Part shown: one piece after another, positions 37,483 through 46,388 of the stretch
How positions within the stretch are numbered: position 1 is the first letter of the stretch
Layout: the number at the start of each line of letters is the position of its first letter
Assembly (NCBI RefSeq): GCF_039521325.1
Contig: NZ_BAAACD010000024.1
Strand: one strand, 5' to 3'
DNA: 64,000 nt
DNA from: Clostridium_X cadaveris
GTDB taxonomy: Bacteria; Bacillota; Clostridia; Clostridiales; Clostridiaceae
Program-made: the position numbers and the translations under genes
Notes under the pieces: model-generated
Told to the model about the DNA's origin: nothing
Database searches by the model: none
What the model saw: the letters and a program-made list of their open reading frames with translations, nothing else

Positions 37483-38313
37483 TTAAGACAGCTCATTTCC
37501 AAATTCTTTGTATAAATACTTAGAAATCTGTGCCGCTCTGTATTCATTAGAAGTCACAAGAAGTTCCAACACAATTCTAGCATTATCACTTTCTCCTACA
37601 GCATTTCCGCTGGGAGTTATTGCATTTATTATTTTCTCTAATTGTTCTTCTCTTCCTTCACACACATTATGCAACTTCATTAAAGCTCTTAATCCTTTAT
37701 TGTTGCTTTTAGGAAGATATTTAAGACCTTCTTTATAAAAAATTTGATTTTCGCCACTTAGTTTTTTGTTAGACGAAGCAATTCCTAGCATAACCAAATC
37801 TATATATCTATTAACATTTTTTATGTTGTAGTAAACTCCGATAGCTTGAGTAAATTTAAAAGTTAGAGAGCTTAGGGATAATTTATTGCTACTTAAAGAT
37901 ATAGATTTTAAATTTCTTAATTCCTCATAATCTATAATTTCTATAACGTCTATACCCATATCATTAAATATTGATTCTTGAAATTTAGACTCAATATTTG
38001 GACCTATAGATACAATAAGAGAAGTTCCTAAAATCTTTATATGACTATTAACATCTTCAGTACATATAAATGTTTTGTTTTCCTTCTCAGATATAAAGTA
38101 ATCTACATCAGCGTTTAAATATTTTAGTAAAATTATAAGCAAAGCACATCCACATATGCTATCCACGCTGCTCGAACCATATACAATTATTTTTTCCCGC
38201 TCATTCACAGCTTTTGCTATCCTGTTCATAGCCCCATCCATCTTGTCAATTAAAAACGGATTATAGCCTAAAACAGTGTTTGGACGGCATATATTGTCCC
38301 ATATTTTTTGCAT
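37483..38313 (-). CDS. Degenerate RecJ-like DHH-family protein
   Basis: A 276-residue protein homologous to the N-terminal half of RecJ. The start (LGYNPFLIDKMDGAMNRIAKA) and the later LDLVMLGIASSNKKLSGEN-like segment align with RecJ. However, motif I, normally GDYDVDG, reads GSSSVDS, and the DHH motif reads IIDYEEL. The DHHA1 and OB domains are missing. Metal ligands are therefore lost and nuclease activity is not expected. It occupies the place where recJ sits upstream of apt in related genomes, suggesting a decayed or repurposed paralogue. The ATG at 38313 follows GGAGGAG; a GTG inside that site is unlikely. Confidence 0.8.
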   Translation of the reverse strand: MQKIWDNICRPNTVLGYNPFLIDKMDGAMNRIAKAVNEREKIIVYGSSSVDSICGCALLIILLKYLNADVDYFISEKENKTFICTEDVNSHIKILGTSLIVSIGPNIESKFQESIFNDMGIDVIEIIDYEELRNLKSISLSSNKLSLSSLTFKFTQAIGVYYNIKNVNRYIDLVMLGIASSNKKLSGENQIFYKEGLKYLPKSNNKGLRALMKLHNVCEGREEQLEKIINAITPSGNAVGESDNARIVLELLVTSNEYRAAQISKYLYKEFGNELS

Positions 38314-38390
38314 ATCTAACTCCTCCACTTTTATGAAAACATATATATTATATAAGAAAATATGCAGTTTGACAAATGTTTTAGGATAAA

Positions 38391-38429
38391 ATAGTATAAA
38401 TCCTCTAAATTTTAGAGGATTTATACTAT
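38391..38429 (-). terminator. Terminator of secDF
   Basis: A perfect palindromic stem of about 18 bp (ATAGTATAAATCCTCTAA arm) with almost no loop, then TTTATCC on the minus strand. Confidence 0.8.
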
Positions 38430-38457
38430 AAAAGCTATTAATGCTTACTTTTTTAGA

Positions 38458-40590
38458 TTAATGCTTGCCTTTTTTAATTTTATTCTTCAGCAATACCCAT
38501 ATAGGACTTGCTATGAAAATCGATGAATACGCTCCACATGCAATTCCAATTATAAGAGGAAGTGCAAATTCTCTTACTGAAGGTATGAAAATATATACAC
38601 AAACTATAGTCATAAGAGTTGTTAAAACCGTATTTATAGATCTCGTCATAGTTTGAGATATACTTATATCTGCAACCTCACTGCTATTCACTCTTCTCAT
38701 AGTCTTTGAATTTTCTCTTATTCTATCAAAGATTACTATTGTATCATTTATAGAATATCCTACTATTGTAAGGATAGCTGCTATAAATGATGAATTTACG
38801 GGTATTTGGAATATAGCATAAATTCCTATAGTTATGAGCAGGTCATGGATTAATGCTATAACTGCTGCCACTCCAAATTTAAATTCAAATCTTATTGCAA
38901 CATATATAAGCATAGCTGCTGTTGCAACTAAAAGAGCTAGTGCAGCTTTATTTCTAAGTTCTGCTCCTATTGATGCTCCTATCTGATCTTCAGATAGAAG
39001 AGCTGAATCTTCTAAAGAATATTTTTCTTTTAATTCAGAGAACATATCTTTAACTTTACTGCTTTCAAGACCATTACTCTTTATTTCTATTTGAGTATCA
39101 TCTACTTTGTTAGATGTTATATCATTTGCATATTTAATTGCAATTTTTTCAACTTCAGCTTTATCAAAGTCTTTTCCAAAATCTATAACAACTTGGGTAC
39201 CACCTTTAAAGTCTATTCCAAAGTTAAATCCATTAACTGTCAAGCATCCAATTCCAATAGTAATAACTACAAGAGATACTGCAAACCATATTTTTGTCTT
39301 TCCTATTATCTTGAAAATCTTAGTTTCTTTGCTCTTTTTGATTCCGAATAATGATGGCTTACTTAGTAGTCCCATTCCAACAGCTAATTTTGTAAATAAT
39401 CTAGTTACTATTATAGCTGTAAACATACTTAGGATTATCCCTATCATAAGTGTTAAAGCAAATCCTTTTACAGAACCCGATCCTAAGAAATACAATACAA
39501 CAGCTGCTATTATTGTAGTTATATTAGAATCAAGTATTGATGAAAGAGCTCTATTAAATCCAGAATCTATTGATGTTTTTATAGACTTCCCTGTTGAAAG
39601 TTCTTCTCTTATCCTTTCAAATATAAGGACATTGGCATCTACTGCCATACCTATTGTAAGTAAAAGTCCAGCAATGCCTGGCAATGTAAGTACTACACCA
39701 ACTGCTGAGAATGTATACATAACTAAAAGTATATACACAACTAATGCTAAATCAGCAATAATTCCTGGTATTCTATAATATAAAATCATGAATAAGAATA
39801 TTAAACTTACACCCACTACACCAGCTTTTACAGCATTTGGCATAGCATTAGCACCTAAAGTTGGTCCTACAGTTTTTACAGATGCAGTTTTTAGTGTAAC
39901 AGGTAATGCTCCAGATTGTATTATTCCAGCAGTCTGCTTAGCTTCTTCTATACTAGAACTTCCTGTTATTATGGCTTTACCATCTCTTATAACAGCACTT
40001 ACCTGTGGATTAGAAATTTGATCAGCATCCATATTTATTGATATATTTTTTCCATAATACTTTTCAGTTGCTTGTGCAAATTTTTCTGTTCCTTCATCAG
40101 TAAGTTCTAAGTCTATGATAGGTGTATTCTTATCATCTACTCTAGCTTGAGAATTCTTTACATCCTTACCAGTCAAAATCACTTCTCCATCAGGTGATTT
40201 AAAAGTAAGTTCTCCTGTTTTTGTCAAAGTTTCAATTATACCAGAAGAGTCATAACTTCCTGGTATATCTACCCTTATTCTATTATCTCCCTCAACTGTT
40301 ATTACAGTTTCTCCAACACCTAATTTATTTACTCTTAAGTTTATTAGTTCCTTTGTTCTTTCTATAACCTTTGTATCAACTGGTTCATCAGATACAATCT
40401 CTTCAACTACAGTAACTCCGCCTTGAAGGTCCAAACCTCTTGATATAAGTTCCCCGAAAGGCTTAATTCTGTAATTCCCTAGATCAACTCCATAAATGCC
40501 GCTATAAGCTGCAAAGCATACTATAGCTAAGACAACTAAGAATAGTGCCCAGCTTTTTCCCTTTGAGCCCTTTCTTCCTGTAGTTTTCAT
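38458..40590 (-). CDS. secDF: Fused protein-export protein SecDF
   Basis: A 710-residue membrane protein in which SecD (about residues 1-415) and SecF (about 430-710) are one chain. SecD has its first helix, a large extracytoplasmic P1 domain (NRIRVDIPGSYD), and the D5 region GMAVDANVLIFERIREEL. SecF has FNFGIDFKGGTQVVIDF and GYSINDTIVIFDRIREN. About 12 helices are predicted. It uses the proton gradient to complete export through SecYEG. Many clostridia keep two genes, so the fusion is noteworthy. A clear promoter precedes it. Confidence 0.95.
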   Translation of the reverse strand: MKTTGRKGSKGKSWALFLVVLAIVCFAAYSGIYGVDLGNYRIKPFGELISRGLDLQGGVTVVEEIVSDEPVDTKVIERTKELINLRVNKLGVGETVITVEGDNRIRVDIPGSYDSSGIIETLTKTGELTFKSPDGEVILTGKDVKNSQARVDDKNTPIIDLELTDEGTEKFAQATEKYYGKNISINMDADQISNPQVSAVIRDGKAIITGSSSIEEAKQTAGIIQSGALPVTLKTASVKTVGPTLGANAMPNAVKAGVVGVSLIFLFMILYYRIPGIIADLALVVYILLVMYTFSAVGVVLTLPGIAGLLLTIGMAVDANVLIFERIREELSTGKSIKTSIDSGFNRALSSILDSNITTIIAAVVLYFLGSGSVKGFALTLMIGIILSMFTAIIVTRLFTKLAVGMGLLSKPSLFGIKKSKETKIFKIIGKTKIWFAVSLVVITIGIGCLTVNGFNFGIDFKGGTQVVIDFGKDFDKAEVEKIAIKYANDITSNKVDDTQIEIKSNGLESSKVKDMFSELKEKYSLEDSALLSEDQIGASIGAELRNKAALALLVATAAMLIYVAIRFEFKFGVAAVIALIHDLLITIGIYAIFQIPVNSSFIAAILTIVGYSINDTIVIFDRIRENSKTMRRVNSSEVADISISQTMTRSINTVLTTLMTIVCVYIFIPSVREFALPLIIGIACGAYSSIFIASPIWVLLKNKIKKGKH

Positions 40591-40708
40591 TTTTTTCCCC
40601 CTCTGCTCTTTAGGATGTTACACCAACATAATAAACTAATATCAGCACAATCATCTTTATTTTTTCATGTCTAATGCAATAAAATTTGTTTAAATATTCT
40701 ATAGTGTA

Positions 40709-40737
40709 ATTATATAACTCAATATTTTCATAGTCAA
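40709..40737 (-). promoter_or_regulatory. SigA-type promoter of secDF
   Basis: On the minus strand, TTGACT, a 17-base spacer and TATAAT, about 120 bases upstream of the start codon. One mismatch to consensus in total. Confidence 0.8.
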
Positions 40738-40746
40738 TATTTACCT

Positions 40747-42120
40747 TTACTCTTGTTCCATTTCCATAATTTTTGACTTAAGTGCAATTGCACACTCTAT
40801 TCTCTTCTTTTGCATTTTGCATCCTATTTCATAAGGTATGTTCATATCTCCATTAAAATTAAAGTTATTTGCTTGACATCCCCCACTACAATAGAACTTA
40901 GCCCAGCATTTATCACATTTCGGTTTATTGTATATATGAGCTTTCTTAAATTTATTAGATAATTCCTTATTTATTTCTCCACCATCAAATATATTGCCCA
41001 ATAGAAAATCTTCATTTCCAACAAATTGATGACATGGATATATATCTCCATCTGGTGTTATAGCAACATATTCATGTCCAGCTCCACATCCAGATATTCT
41101 CTTATATACACAAGGCCCTCCTTGTAAATCTACGTTGAAATGATAAAACTTAAAAGGAGTTCCATCCTTATGACGCTTTAGCATTTCTTTATATAATAAA
41201 TCATACTGTTCATATATAGTAGAAAGATCTTCTTCTCTTAAAGATAATTCATGATCATCTGGAAGAACTACTGGTTCTATAGATATTTCATCAAATCCCT
41301 CATTTGCTAATGATAATACATCTTGAAAGAAATCTGTATTTTCTCTAGTGAAGGTTCCTCTAGCATAATATTGTTTAGATTTGTCTCTTCTTTCTACCAT
41401 AGCTTTAATCTTTGGTAATATTGCATCATAGCTTCCAGAACCATCTACTCTGACTCTAACTTTATCATTTACAGATTTTCTTCCATCTATGGATAATACT
41501 ATATTGCCCATATTTTTATCAAGATATTCCATTTTTTCATCATTTAATAATGTAGCATTAGTAGTCATTGTAAACCTTATATTTTTATTGTAGATTTTTT
41601 CTTGCTCTTTAGCATAATCCACTATTTCTTTTATAGCATCAAAAGCCATAAGAGGTTCTCCACCAAAAAGGTCAACTTCTATATTCTTTCTCGGACCAGA
41701 TTTTTCGATTACAAAATCTATAGCTTTTTTTCCAACTTCTACAGACATAGGTTTTCTTTTACCATGATACTCTCCTTCATCTGCAAAGCAGTACTTGCAT
41801 CTTAAATTACAGTCATGGATTATATTTAAACATAGTGCTTTTATGTATGAATCTCCTTCATGATTTCTAGCTATATCTTCATATAAATCCATCGAGTATA
41901 ATAGGCCTTCTCTCCTAAGCTCTTTTATATCCTCTAATGCTTCCTTTATTTCTTCTTCTGAGTACTTATCTTTAAAATCTTTTATAAGTTCCTCATCTTT
42001 TCTCAAACTTTCCTCATCAAGTAAATCATAAACTAGGTTGTCCACTATATGGACACTTCCTGAATTTACATCTATTACATAAAAATCTCCGTCTTGTACA
42101 AACTTATGAATTAAGCCCAC
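40747..42120 (-). CDS. scfB: SCIFF-peptide radical SAM maturase
   Basis: A 457-residue SPASM-type radical SAM enzyme that forms thioether crosslinks in the SCIFF peptide encoded just upstream. Residues 1-90 form a peptide-recognition (RRE/PqqD-like) domain, then CNLRCKYCF holds the SAM cluster (Cys104, 108, 111), and cysteines in the C-terminal SPASM region (CGAGHEYVAITPDGDIYPCHQF, then CDKCWAKFYCSGGC) bind auxiliary clusters. Cognate substrate gene and order are as in other Clostridia. A terminator-like hairpin separates the two genes. Confidence 0.95.
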   Translation of the reverse strand: MGLIHKFVQDGDFYVIDVNSGSVHIVDNLVYDLLDEESLRKDEELIKDFKDKYSEEEIKEALEDIKELRREGLLYSMDLYEDIARNHEGDSYIKALCLNIIHDCNLRCKYCFADEGEYHGKRKPMSVEVGKKAIDFVIEKSGPRKNIEVDLFGGEPLMAFDAIKEIVDYAKEQEKIYNKNIRFTMTTNATLLNDEKMEYLDKNMGNIVLSIDGRKSVNDKVRVRVDGSGSYDAILPKIKAMVERRDKSKQYYARGTFTRENTDFFQDVLSLANEGFDEISIEPVVLPDDHELSLREEDLSTIYEQYDLLYKEMLKRHKDGTPFKFYHFNVDLQGGPCVYKRISGCGAGHEYVAITPDGDIYPCHQFVGNEDFLLGNIFDGGEINKELSNKFKKAHIYNKPKCDKCWAKFYCSGGCQANNFNFNGDMNIPYEIGCKMQKKRIECAIALKSKIMEMEQE

Positions 42121-42152
42121 TTTTTCTTCCTCCTAGATTAGAATAAATATAA

Positions 42153-42178
42153 GGCAGTAACACAAATATGTTACTGCC
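42153..42178 (-). terminator. Terminator/attenuator between SCIFF peptide and maturase
   Basis: Perfect 10-bp stem (GGCAGTAACA with TGTTACTGCC) and TTATATTTATT tail, 17 bases after the SCIFF stop. It would give abundant peptide mRNA and less maturase mRNA by read-through. Confidence 0.75.
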
Positions 42179-42194
42179 AAAATATTTTGTGTAA

Positions 42195-42332
42195 TTAGTT
42201 TTCACATGCTAAATTTGCAACTGTACATGATGTTTTACATGCAGATTGGCAAGAATTAGCACATTCCTTACAACCAGGCTTCTTTAAACTATCCTTAATG
42301 TTGCTCTTGTTGATCGTTCTGATATGTTTCAT
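42195..42332 (-). CDS. scfA: SCIFF ribosomal peptide precursor
   Basis: A 45-residue peptide with six cysteines (21, 24, 28, 32, 36, 43), which is the defining six-cysteines-in-forty-five pattern. The N-terminal leader starts MKHIRTINKSNI; the core runs from about GCKECANSCQSACKTSC onward. The maturase downstream links cysteine sulfur to an alpha carbon of a partner residue. The ATG at 42332 has GGAGG nine bases upstream; longer in-frame readings to 42401 lack a ribosome site and would cross the promoter. Its biological role in Clostridia is not settled. Confidence 0.95.
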   Translation of the reverse strand: MKHIRTINKSNIKDSLKKPGCKECANSCQSACKTSCTVANLACEN

Positions 42333-42366
42333 TGCTACATTCCTCCATTCAAGTAATTTCTCAACC

Positions 42367-42401
42367 ATTATATCATATAATACCATGAGAATAAAGTGCA
42401 A
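42367..42401 (-). promoter_or_regulatory. Promoter of the SCIFF gene
   Basis: Minus-strand TTGCAC with TATGAT at 18 bases spacing, and an overlapping TATAAT five bases on. It lies 35-70 bases before the SCIFF start. Confidence 0.55.
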
Positions 42402-42402
42402 G

Positions 42403-42771
42403 TTATATATTAATTCCTAGCATTCCACTTAATGTTCCAACTCCAAGAGCAAGCATAATTTGAACTACCATAACACTACTAAATCCAAGTCCGCCATTTA
42501 TAAGTGCAGTTATTATAAGTAATATTAGCATATAAAGTGCAGATACTGATAAACCTGATATCCACCCCTTATGTCCATTAGTTTTAGATGCATAAATAGC
42601 CCCATAAACAATGCTGACACAAGTAATCACCATATAAACAACGGATACAGTTTTCATTGAAAAATCAACAAAATTCATAAGGATAGAATATATGGCAAGC
42701 AGTATAGTTGTTACAATGACAGATCTCAAAACACCTTTGCTTATGTTAAAAAAGAATTCACTTTTTTCCAT
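42403..42771 (-). CDS. TIGR04086-type small membrane protein
   Basis: A 122-residue protein with four predicted membrane helices and no catalytic motif. Length, topology and position between yajC and the SCIFF gene match the TIGR04086 family often found there in Clostridia. The ATG at 42771 follows GGGGGTG; a GTG three codons upstream lies inside that site. Function is unknown; co-localisation hints at a link to secretion or SCIFF biology, but this is not demonstrated. Confidence 0.8.
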   Translation of the reverse strand: MEKSEFFFNISKGVLRSVIVTTILLAIYSILMNFVDFSMKTVSVVYMVITCVSIVYGAIYASKTNGHKGWISGLSVSALYMLILLIITALINGGLGFSSVMVVQIMLALGVGTLSGMLGINI

Positions 42772-42823
42772 AAAAAACACCCCCTTCTACCTAATAGATA
42801 TGAAGAGGAGTGCTCAATTATTC

Positions 42824-43114
42824 TTAGTTTTCTTTAGCTGGTTCTTCTTTTTTAGTTAAGACATCACCTATAGCTGTTCTAGTGAATTTTAATCTCACTC
42901 TATCTGGGCCAGATTCAATTATAACATACTCATCACTTATGTTTATAACTTTTCCCAAAATTCCGCCTCTAGTCATAATTTCATCATTAACACTTAGACT
43001 ATCTAACATTGATTGGTATTGTTTCTTTCTCTTATTTTCTGGTCTAAATACCATAAGGTACATTAAACCAATCATAAGTACGAAAGGAAATAATAATGAT
43101 ATCATATTATTCAT
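42824..43114 (-). CDS. yajC: Preprotein translocase subunit YajC
   Basis: A 96-residue protein with one N-terminal membrane helix (FPFVLMIGLMYLMVF) and the YajC signature RPENKRKKQYQSML followed by GGILGKV. YajC associates with SecDF and YidC at the translocon. RBS AAGGAGGTG is five bases before the ATG. It follows tgt, the conserved order. Confidence 0.94.
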   Translation of the reverse strand: MNNMISLLFPFVLMIGLMYLMVFRPENKRKKQYQSMLDSLSVNDEIMTRGGILGKVINISDEYVIIESGPDRVRLKFTRTAIGDVLTKKEEPAKEN

Positions 43115-43133
43115 GTGTGCACCTCCTTATTTT

Positions 43134-44264
43134 TTAAGATCTACTACTCCATTGATCAAGCTTCTCTTTTTTGAACTCTTCGAAGCGATCTTCGTCTATA
43201 GCATTTCTTATATCACTGAATAGTGTATTATAAAAATATAAATTATGCAATACACAAAGCCTCATTGCCAGCATTTCTTTTGCTTTAAATAAGTGTCTTA
43301 TATATGCTCTTGTATAATGTTTACATGCAGGGCACTGACATCCTTCATCTATAGGTTTTTTATCAAGTTCATATTTTGCATTGAATAGATTTATCTTACC
43401 ATTCTTTGTAAACACATGACCATGTCTTCCATTTCTTGCCGGAAGAACACAATCAAAGAAGTCTACACCTCTTGACACTGCTTCTAAAATATTTTCTGGA
43501 GTTCCTACTCCCATAAGATATATAGGCTTATCTTCTGGAAGATATGGAACAACCGCATCTATTATTCTATACATCTCCTCATGAGTTTCTCCAACAGCCA
43601 ACCCTCCAATAGCATATCCATCTAAATCCATCTTAGCTATTGTCTTAGCGTGTTCTATTCTTATATCTTCATAAACACCGCCTTGGTTTATTCCAAAAAG
43701 CATCTGCTGTTTATTTATTGTGTCCGGAAGATCATTCAGTCTATCCATCTCTGTTTTACATCTTTCAAGCCATCTAGTAGTTCTTGCTACTGATCTTTCA
43801 ACATAATCTCTGCTGGATGGATTAGGTATACATTCATCAAAAGCCATAGCAATGGTAGATGCTAAATTGCTTTGAATCTGCATGCTTTCTTCTGGTCCCA
43901 TAAAAATTCTTCTTCCATCAATGTGAGAATTAAAATATACTCCTTCTTCTTTTATGCTTCTCATACTAGCAAGGGAAAACACCTGAAATCCACCTGAATC
44001 TGTAAGTATTGGCCTATCCCAGTTCATAAACTGATGTAAGCCTCCCAATTCCTTAACTACCTTATCTCCTGGACGAAGATGAAGGTGATATGTATTAGAT
44101 AATTCAACCTGACATCCTATTTCTTTCAAATCCATAGTAGAAACAGCACCCTTTATAGCTGCTAAAGTCCCTACATTCATAAACACGGGAGTTTGTATTA
44201 CTCCATGAGGAGTATGAAATTCTCCTCTTCTAACTTTTCCGCTTTTTTTAAGTAGCTTATACAA
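43134..44264 (-). CDS. tgt: tRNA-guanine transglycosylase
   Basis: A 376-residue enzyme that exchanges guanine at position 34 for preQ1 in queuosine tRNAs. Seen are LTDSGGFQVFSL, the nucleophile region FDCVLPARNGRHG, and the zinc site CQCPACKHYTRAYIRHLF. The start is TTG at 44264, ten bases after GGGTGG. It is next to queA, the following step in the same pathway. Confidence 0.96.
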   Translation of the reverse strand: MYKLLKKSGKVRRGEFHTPHGVIQTPVFMNVGTLAAIKGAVSTMDLKEIGCQVELSNTYHLHLRPGDKVVKELGGLHQFMNWDRPILTDSGGFQVFSLASMRSIKEEGVYFNSHIDGRRIFMGPEESMQIQSNLASTIAMAFDECIPNPSSRDYVERSVARTTRWLERCKTEMDRLNDLPDTINKQQMLFGINQGGVYEDIRIEHAKTIAKMDLDGYAIGGLAVGETHEEMYRIIDAVVPYLPEDKPIYLMGVGTPENILEAVSRGVDFFDCVLPARNGRHGHVFTKNGKINLFNAKYELDKKPIDEGCQCPACKHYTRAYIRHLFKAKEMLAMRLCVLHNLYFYNTLFSDIRNAIDEDRFEEFKKEKLDQWSSRS

Positions 44265-44306
44265 TGTAATGTTCCACCCTTTCCTTTATTAAGCTGTCAA
44301 TATATC

Positions 44307-45332
44307 CTAGTGTAAAAACATAGCATCTCCAAAACTGAAGAATCTATATTTTTCCTCCACTGCTGTGTTGTAAGCACGAAGTATATTTTCTCTTCCTGCT
44401 AAAGCACTTACAAGCATTATTAATGTAGATTCCGGCAAGTGAAAATTCGTTATAAGATTATCTACAACTTTAAATTTATATCCAGGATATATGAATATAT
44501 CTGTCCACCCGCTGCTTTCCCTAACTGTTCCATCTTCATCTGCTATAGTCTCTAATGTTCTAGTTGAAGTAGTTCCTACTGCAATTACTTTTTTGCCAGA
44601 TTTTTTAGTGTTATTTATTATATCTGCACTCTCTTTAGATAGCATATAAAATTCAGAGTGCATATTATGACTTTCTATATTCTCTACTTTTACAGGTCTA
44701 AAAGTTCCAAGTCCCACATGAAGAGTTAAATAAACTATATTTACTCCCTTATCTTTGATTTCTTTTAATAATTCATTTGTAAAGTGAAGACCTGCTGTTG
44801 GTGCGGCTGCCGAACCACTTTCTTTAGAGTACACTGTCTGATATCTTTCTTTGTCATCTAAAGTCTCTTTTATATATGGAGGAAGAGGCATTTGTCCCAA
44901 TCTGTCCAATATTTCTTCAAATATACCTTCATATTTAAATTCAATTATTCTGTTTCCATCTTCCTTAACTTCTACAACTTCTGCTTCTAAAAGTCCATCT
45001 CCAAAAACAAATTCTGCTCCAACTCTTGCTCTTTTTCCTGGCTTTGATAAAGCTTCCCATCTATTATCTGAAAGTCTCTTTAAAAGTAGAAATTCAATCT
45101 TTCCTGTAGAACCTTTTTTGTGTCCTATAAGTCTTGCAGGCAATACTCTTGTGTTATTCAAAACCAATGTATCCCCTGGATTAAAATATTCTACTACATT
45201 ATAGAAATGCTTATGCTGTAATTCTCCTGTATTTTTATCTACAACCATGAGTCTTGATTGCTCCCTATTTTCTAATGGATGCTGCGCAATAAGTTCCTCT
45301 GGTAAAACAAAATCAAAATCTGTCACTTTCAT
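44307..45332 (-). CDS. queA: S-adenosylmethionine:tRNA ribosyltransferase-isomerase
   Basis: A 341-residue enzyme that converts preQ1 in tRNA to epoxyqueuosine using the ribosyl part of AdoMet. Characteristic segments are FVLPEELIAQHPLENREQSRL, AAPTAGLHFT and LITNFHLPESTLIMLVSA. The ATG at 45332 follows GGTGGCG; an in-frame GTG upstream lies in that site. The 3-base gap after ruvB indicates coupling. Confidence 0.96.
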   Translation of the reverse strand: MKVTDFDFVLPEELIAQHPLENREQSRLMVVDKNTGELQHKHFYNVVEYFNPGDTLVLNNTRVLPARLIGHKKGSTGKIEFLLLKRLSDNRWEALSKPGKRARVGAEFVFGDGLLEAEVVEVKEDGNRIIEFKYEGIFEEILDRLGQMPLPPYIKETLDDKERYQTVYSKESGSAAAPTAGLHFTNELLKEIKDKGVNIVYLTLHVGLGTFRPVKVENIESHNMHSEFYMLSKESADIINNTKKSGKKVIAVGTTSTRTLETIADEDGTVRESSGWTDIFIYPGYKFKVVDNLITNFHLPESTLIMLVSALAGRENILRAYNTAVEEKYRFFSFGDAMFLH

Positions 45333-45347
45333 CTTTAACGCCACCTT

Positions 45348-46376
45348 CTAATCTTTAAACATTGAAAATTGTTTTGTACTTTTTGTATTTTTAGGTCTCT
45401 TAAGGTGCGAATAAGCTCTATCCGTAGCCATTCTCCCTCTAGCTGTTCTAACTATAAATCCTCTTTGAAGAAGATAAGGTTCATAGACATCTTGTATTGT
45501 ATCAAGCTCTTCTCCAATAAAGTAAGCCAATGTTTCTATTCCCACAGGCCCACCATTAAAATTATCTATTATAGCTTCTAAGATTTTGTTGTCTATTCTG
45601 TCAAAACCTTCACCATCCACCTCTAAAAGCTCTAATGCTTCTCTAGCAGATGATTTCCCTATAAATTCTTCTTCTTTTACTTCTGAATAATCCCTCACCC
45701 TTTTCAAGAGTCTGTTTGCTATTCTAGGAGTTCCTCTAGACCTTTTTGCAACCTCCAAGGCTCCTTCTTCATCTATGTCACATCCTAAAATATGCGAAGA
45801 TCTTATGATAATTTCTTTAAGTTCCTCATTTGTATAATATTCCATAGAACACAAAACTCCAAATCTATCTCTAAGCGGAGAAGTTAAAAGTCCAACCCTA
45901 GTAGTAGCTCCTATGAGCGTAAACTCTGGAAGGTCAAGCCTTATTGATTTGGCTGCTGCCCCTTTACCAATTACTATATCAAGAGCATAATCCTCCATAG
46001 CAGGATAAAGTATTTCTTCAACATTTCTATTTAATCTGTGTATCTCATCTATAAATAGTACATCTTTAGGCTGTAATGAAGTTAAAATAGCTGCTAAATC
46101 TCCAGCTCGTTCTATAGCAGGTCCTGATGTTATCTTAAGGTTTCCGCCCATTTCTCTTGCAATTATATTTGCTAAAGTAGTTTTTCCAAGTCCTGGAGGT
46201 CCATACAAAAGAGCATGATCCAATGCTTCATTCCTCTTCTGAGCTGCCTTTATGAATATATCAAGTCTTTTCTTAACTTTTTCCTGACCTATATACTCTT
46301 TAAGTTTTTGAGGTCTTAAGCTATACTCGCTGTTATCTTCTGTCAAATTAGAAGAACTTATTATTCTATCCTCCAT
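45348..46376 (-). CDS. ruvB: Holliday junction branch-migration ATPase RuvB
   Basis: A 342-residue AAA+ motor that drives branch migration with RuvA. Walker A GPPGLGKTTLA, Walker B FIDEIHRL, sensor GATTRVGLLTSPLRDRFG and the winged-helix C terminus (IQDVYEPYLLQRGFIVRTARGR) are all present. It follows ruvA by 12 bases. Confidence 0.97.
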   Translation of the reverse strand: MEDRIISSSNLTEDNSEYSLRPQKLKEYIGQEKVKKRLDIFIKAAQKRNEALDHALLYGPPGLGKTTLANIIAREMGGNLKITSGPAIERAGDLAAILTSLQPKDVLFIDEIHRLNRNVEEILYPAMEDYALDIVIGKGAAAKSIRLDLPEFTLIGATTRVGLLTSPLRDRFGVLCSMEYYTNEELKEIIIRSSHILGCDIDEEGALEVAKRSRGTPRIANRLLKRVRDYSEVKEEEFIGKSSAREALELLEVDGEGFDRIDNKILEAIIDNFNGGPVGIETLAYFIGEELDTIQDVYEPYLLQRGFIVRTARGRMATDRAYSHLKRPKNTKSTKQFSMFKD

Positions 46377-46388
46377 AGCTCATACCTC

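Noticed and set aside
39107..39778. Plus-strand open frame of 223 residues opposite secDF
   Set aside because: Lies wholly within the secDF gene on the other strand, has no ribosome site and reflects codon bias of the real gene.
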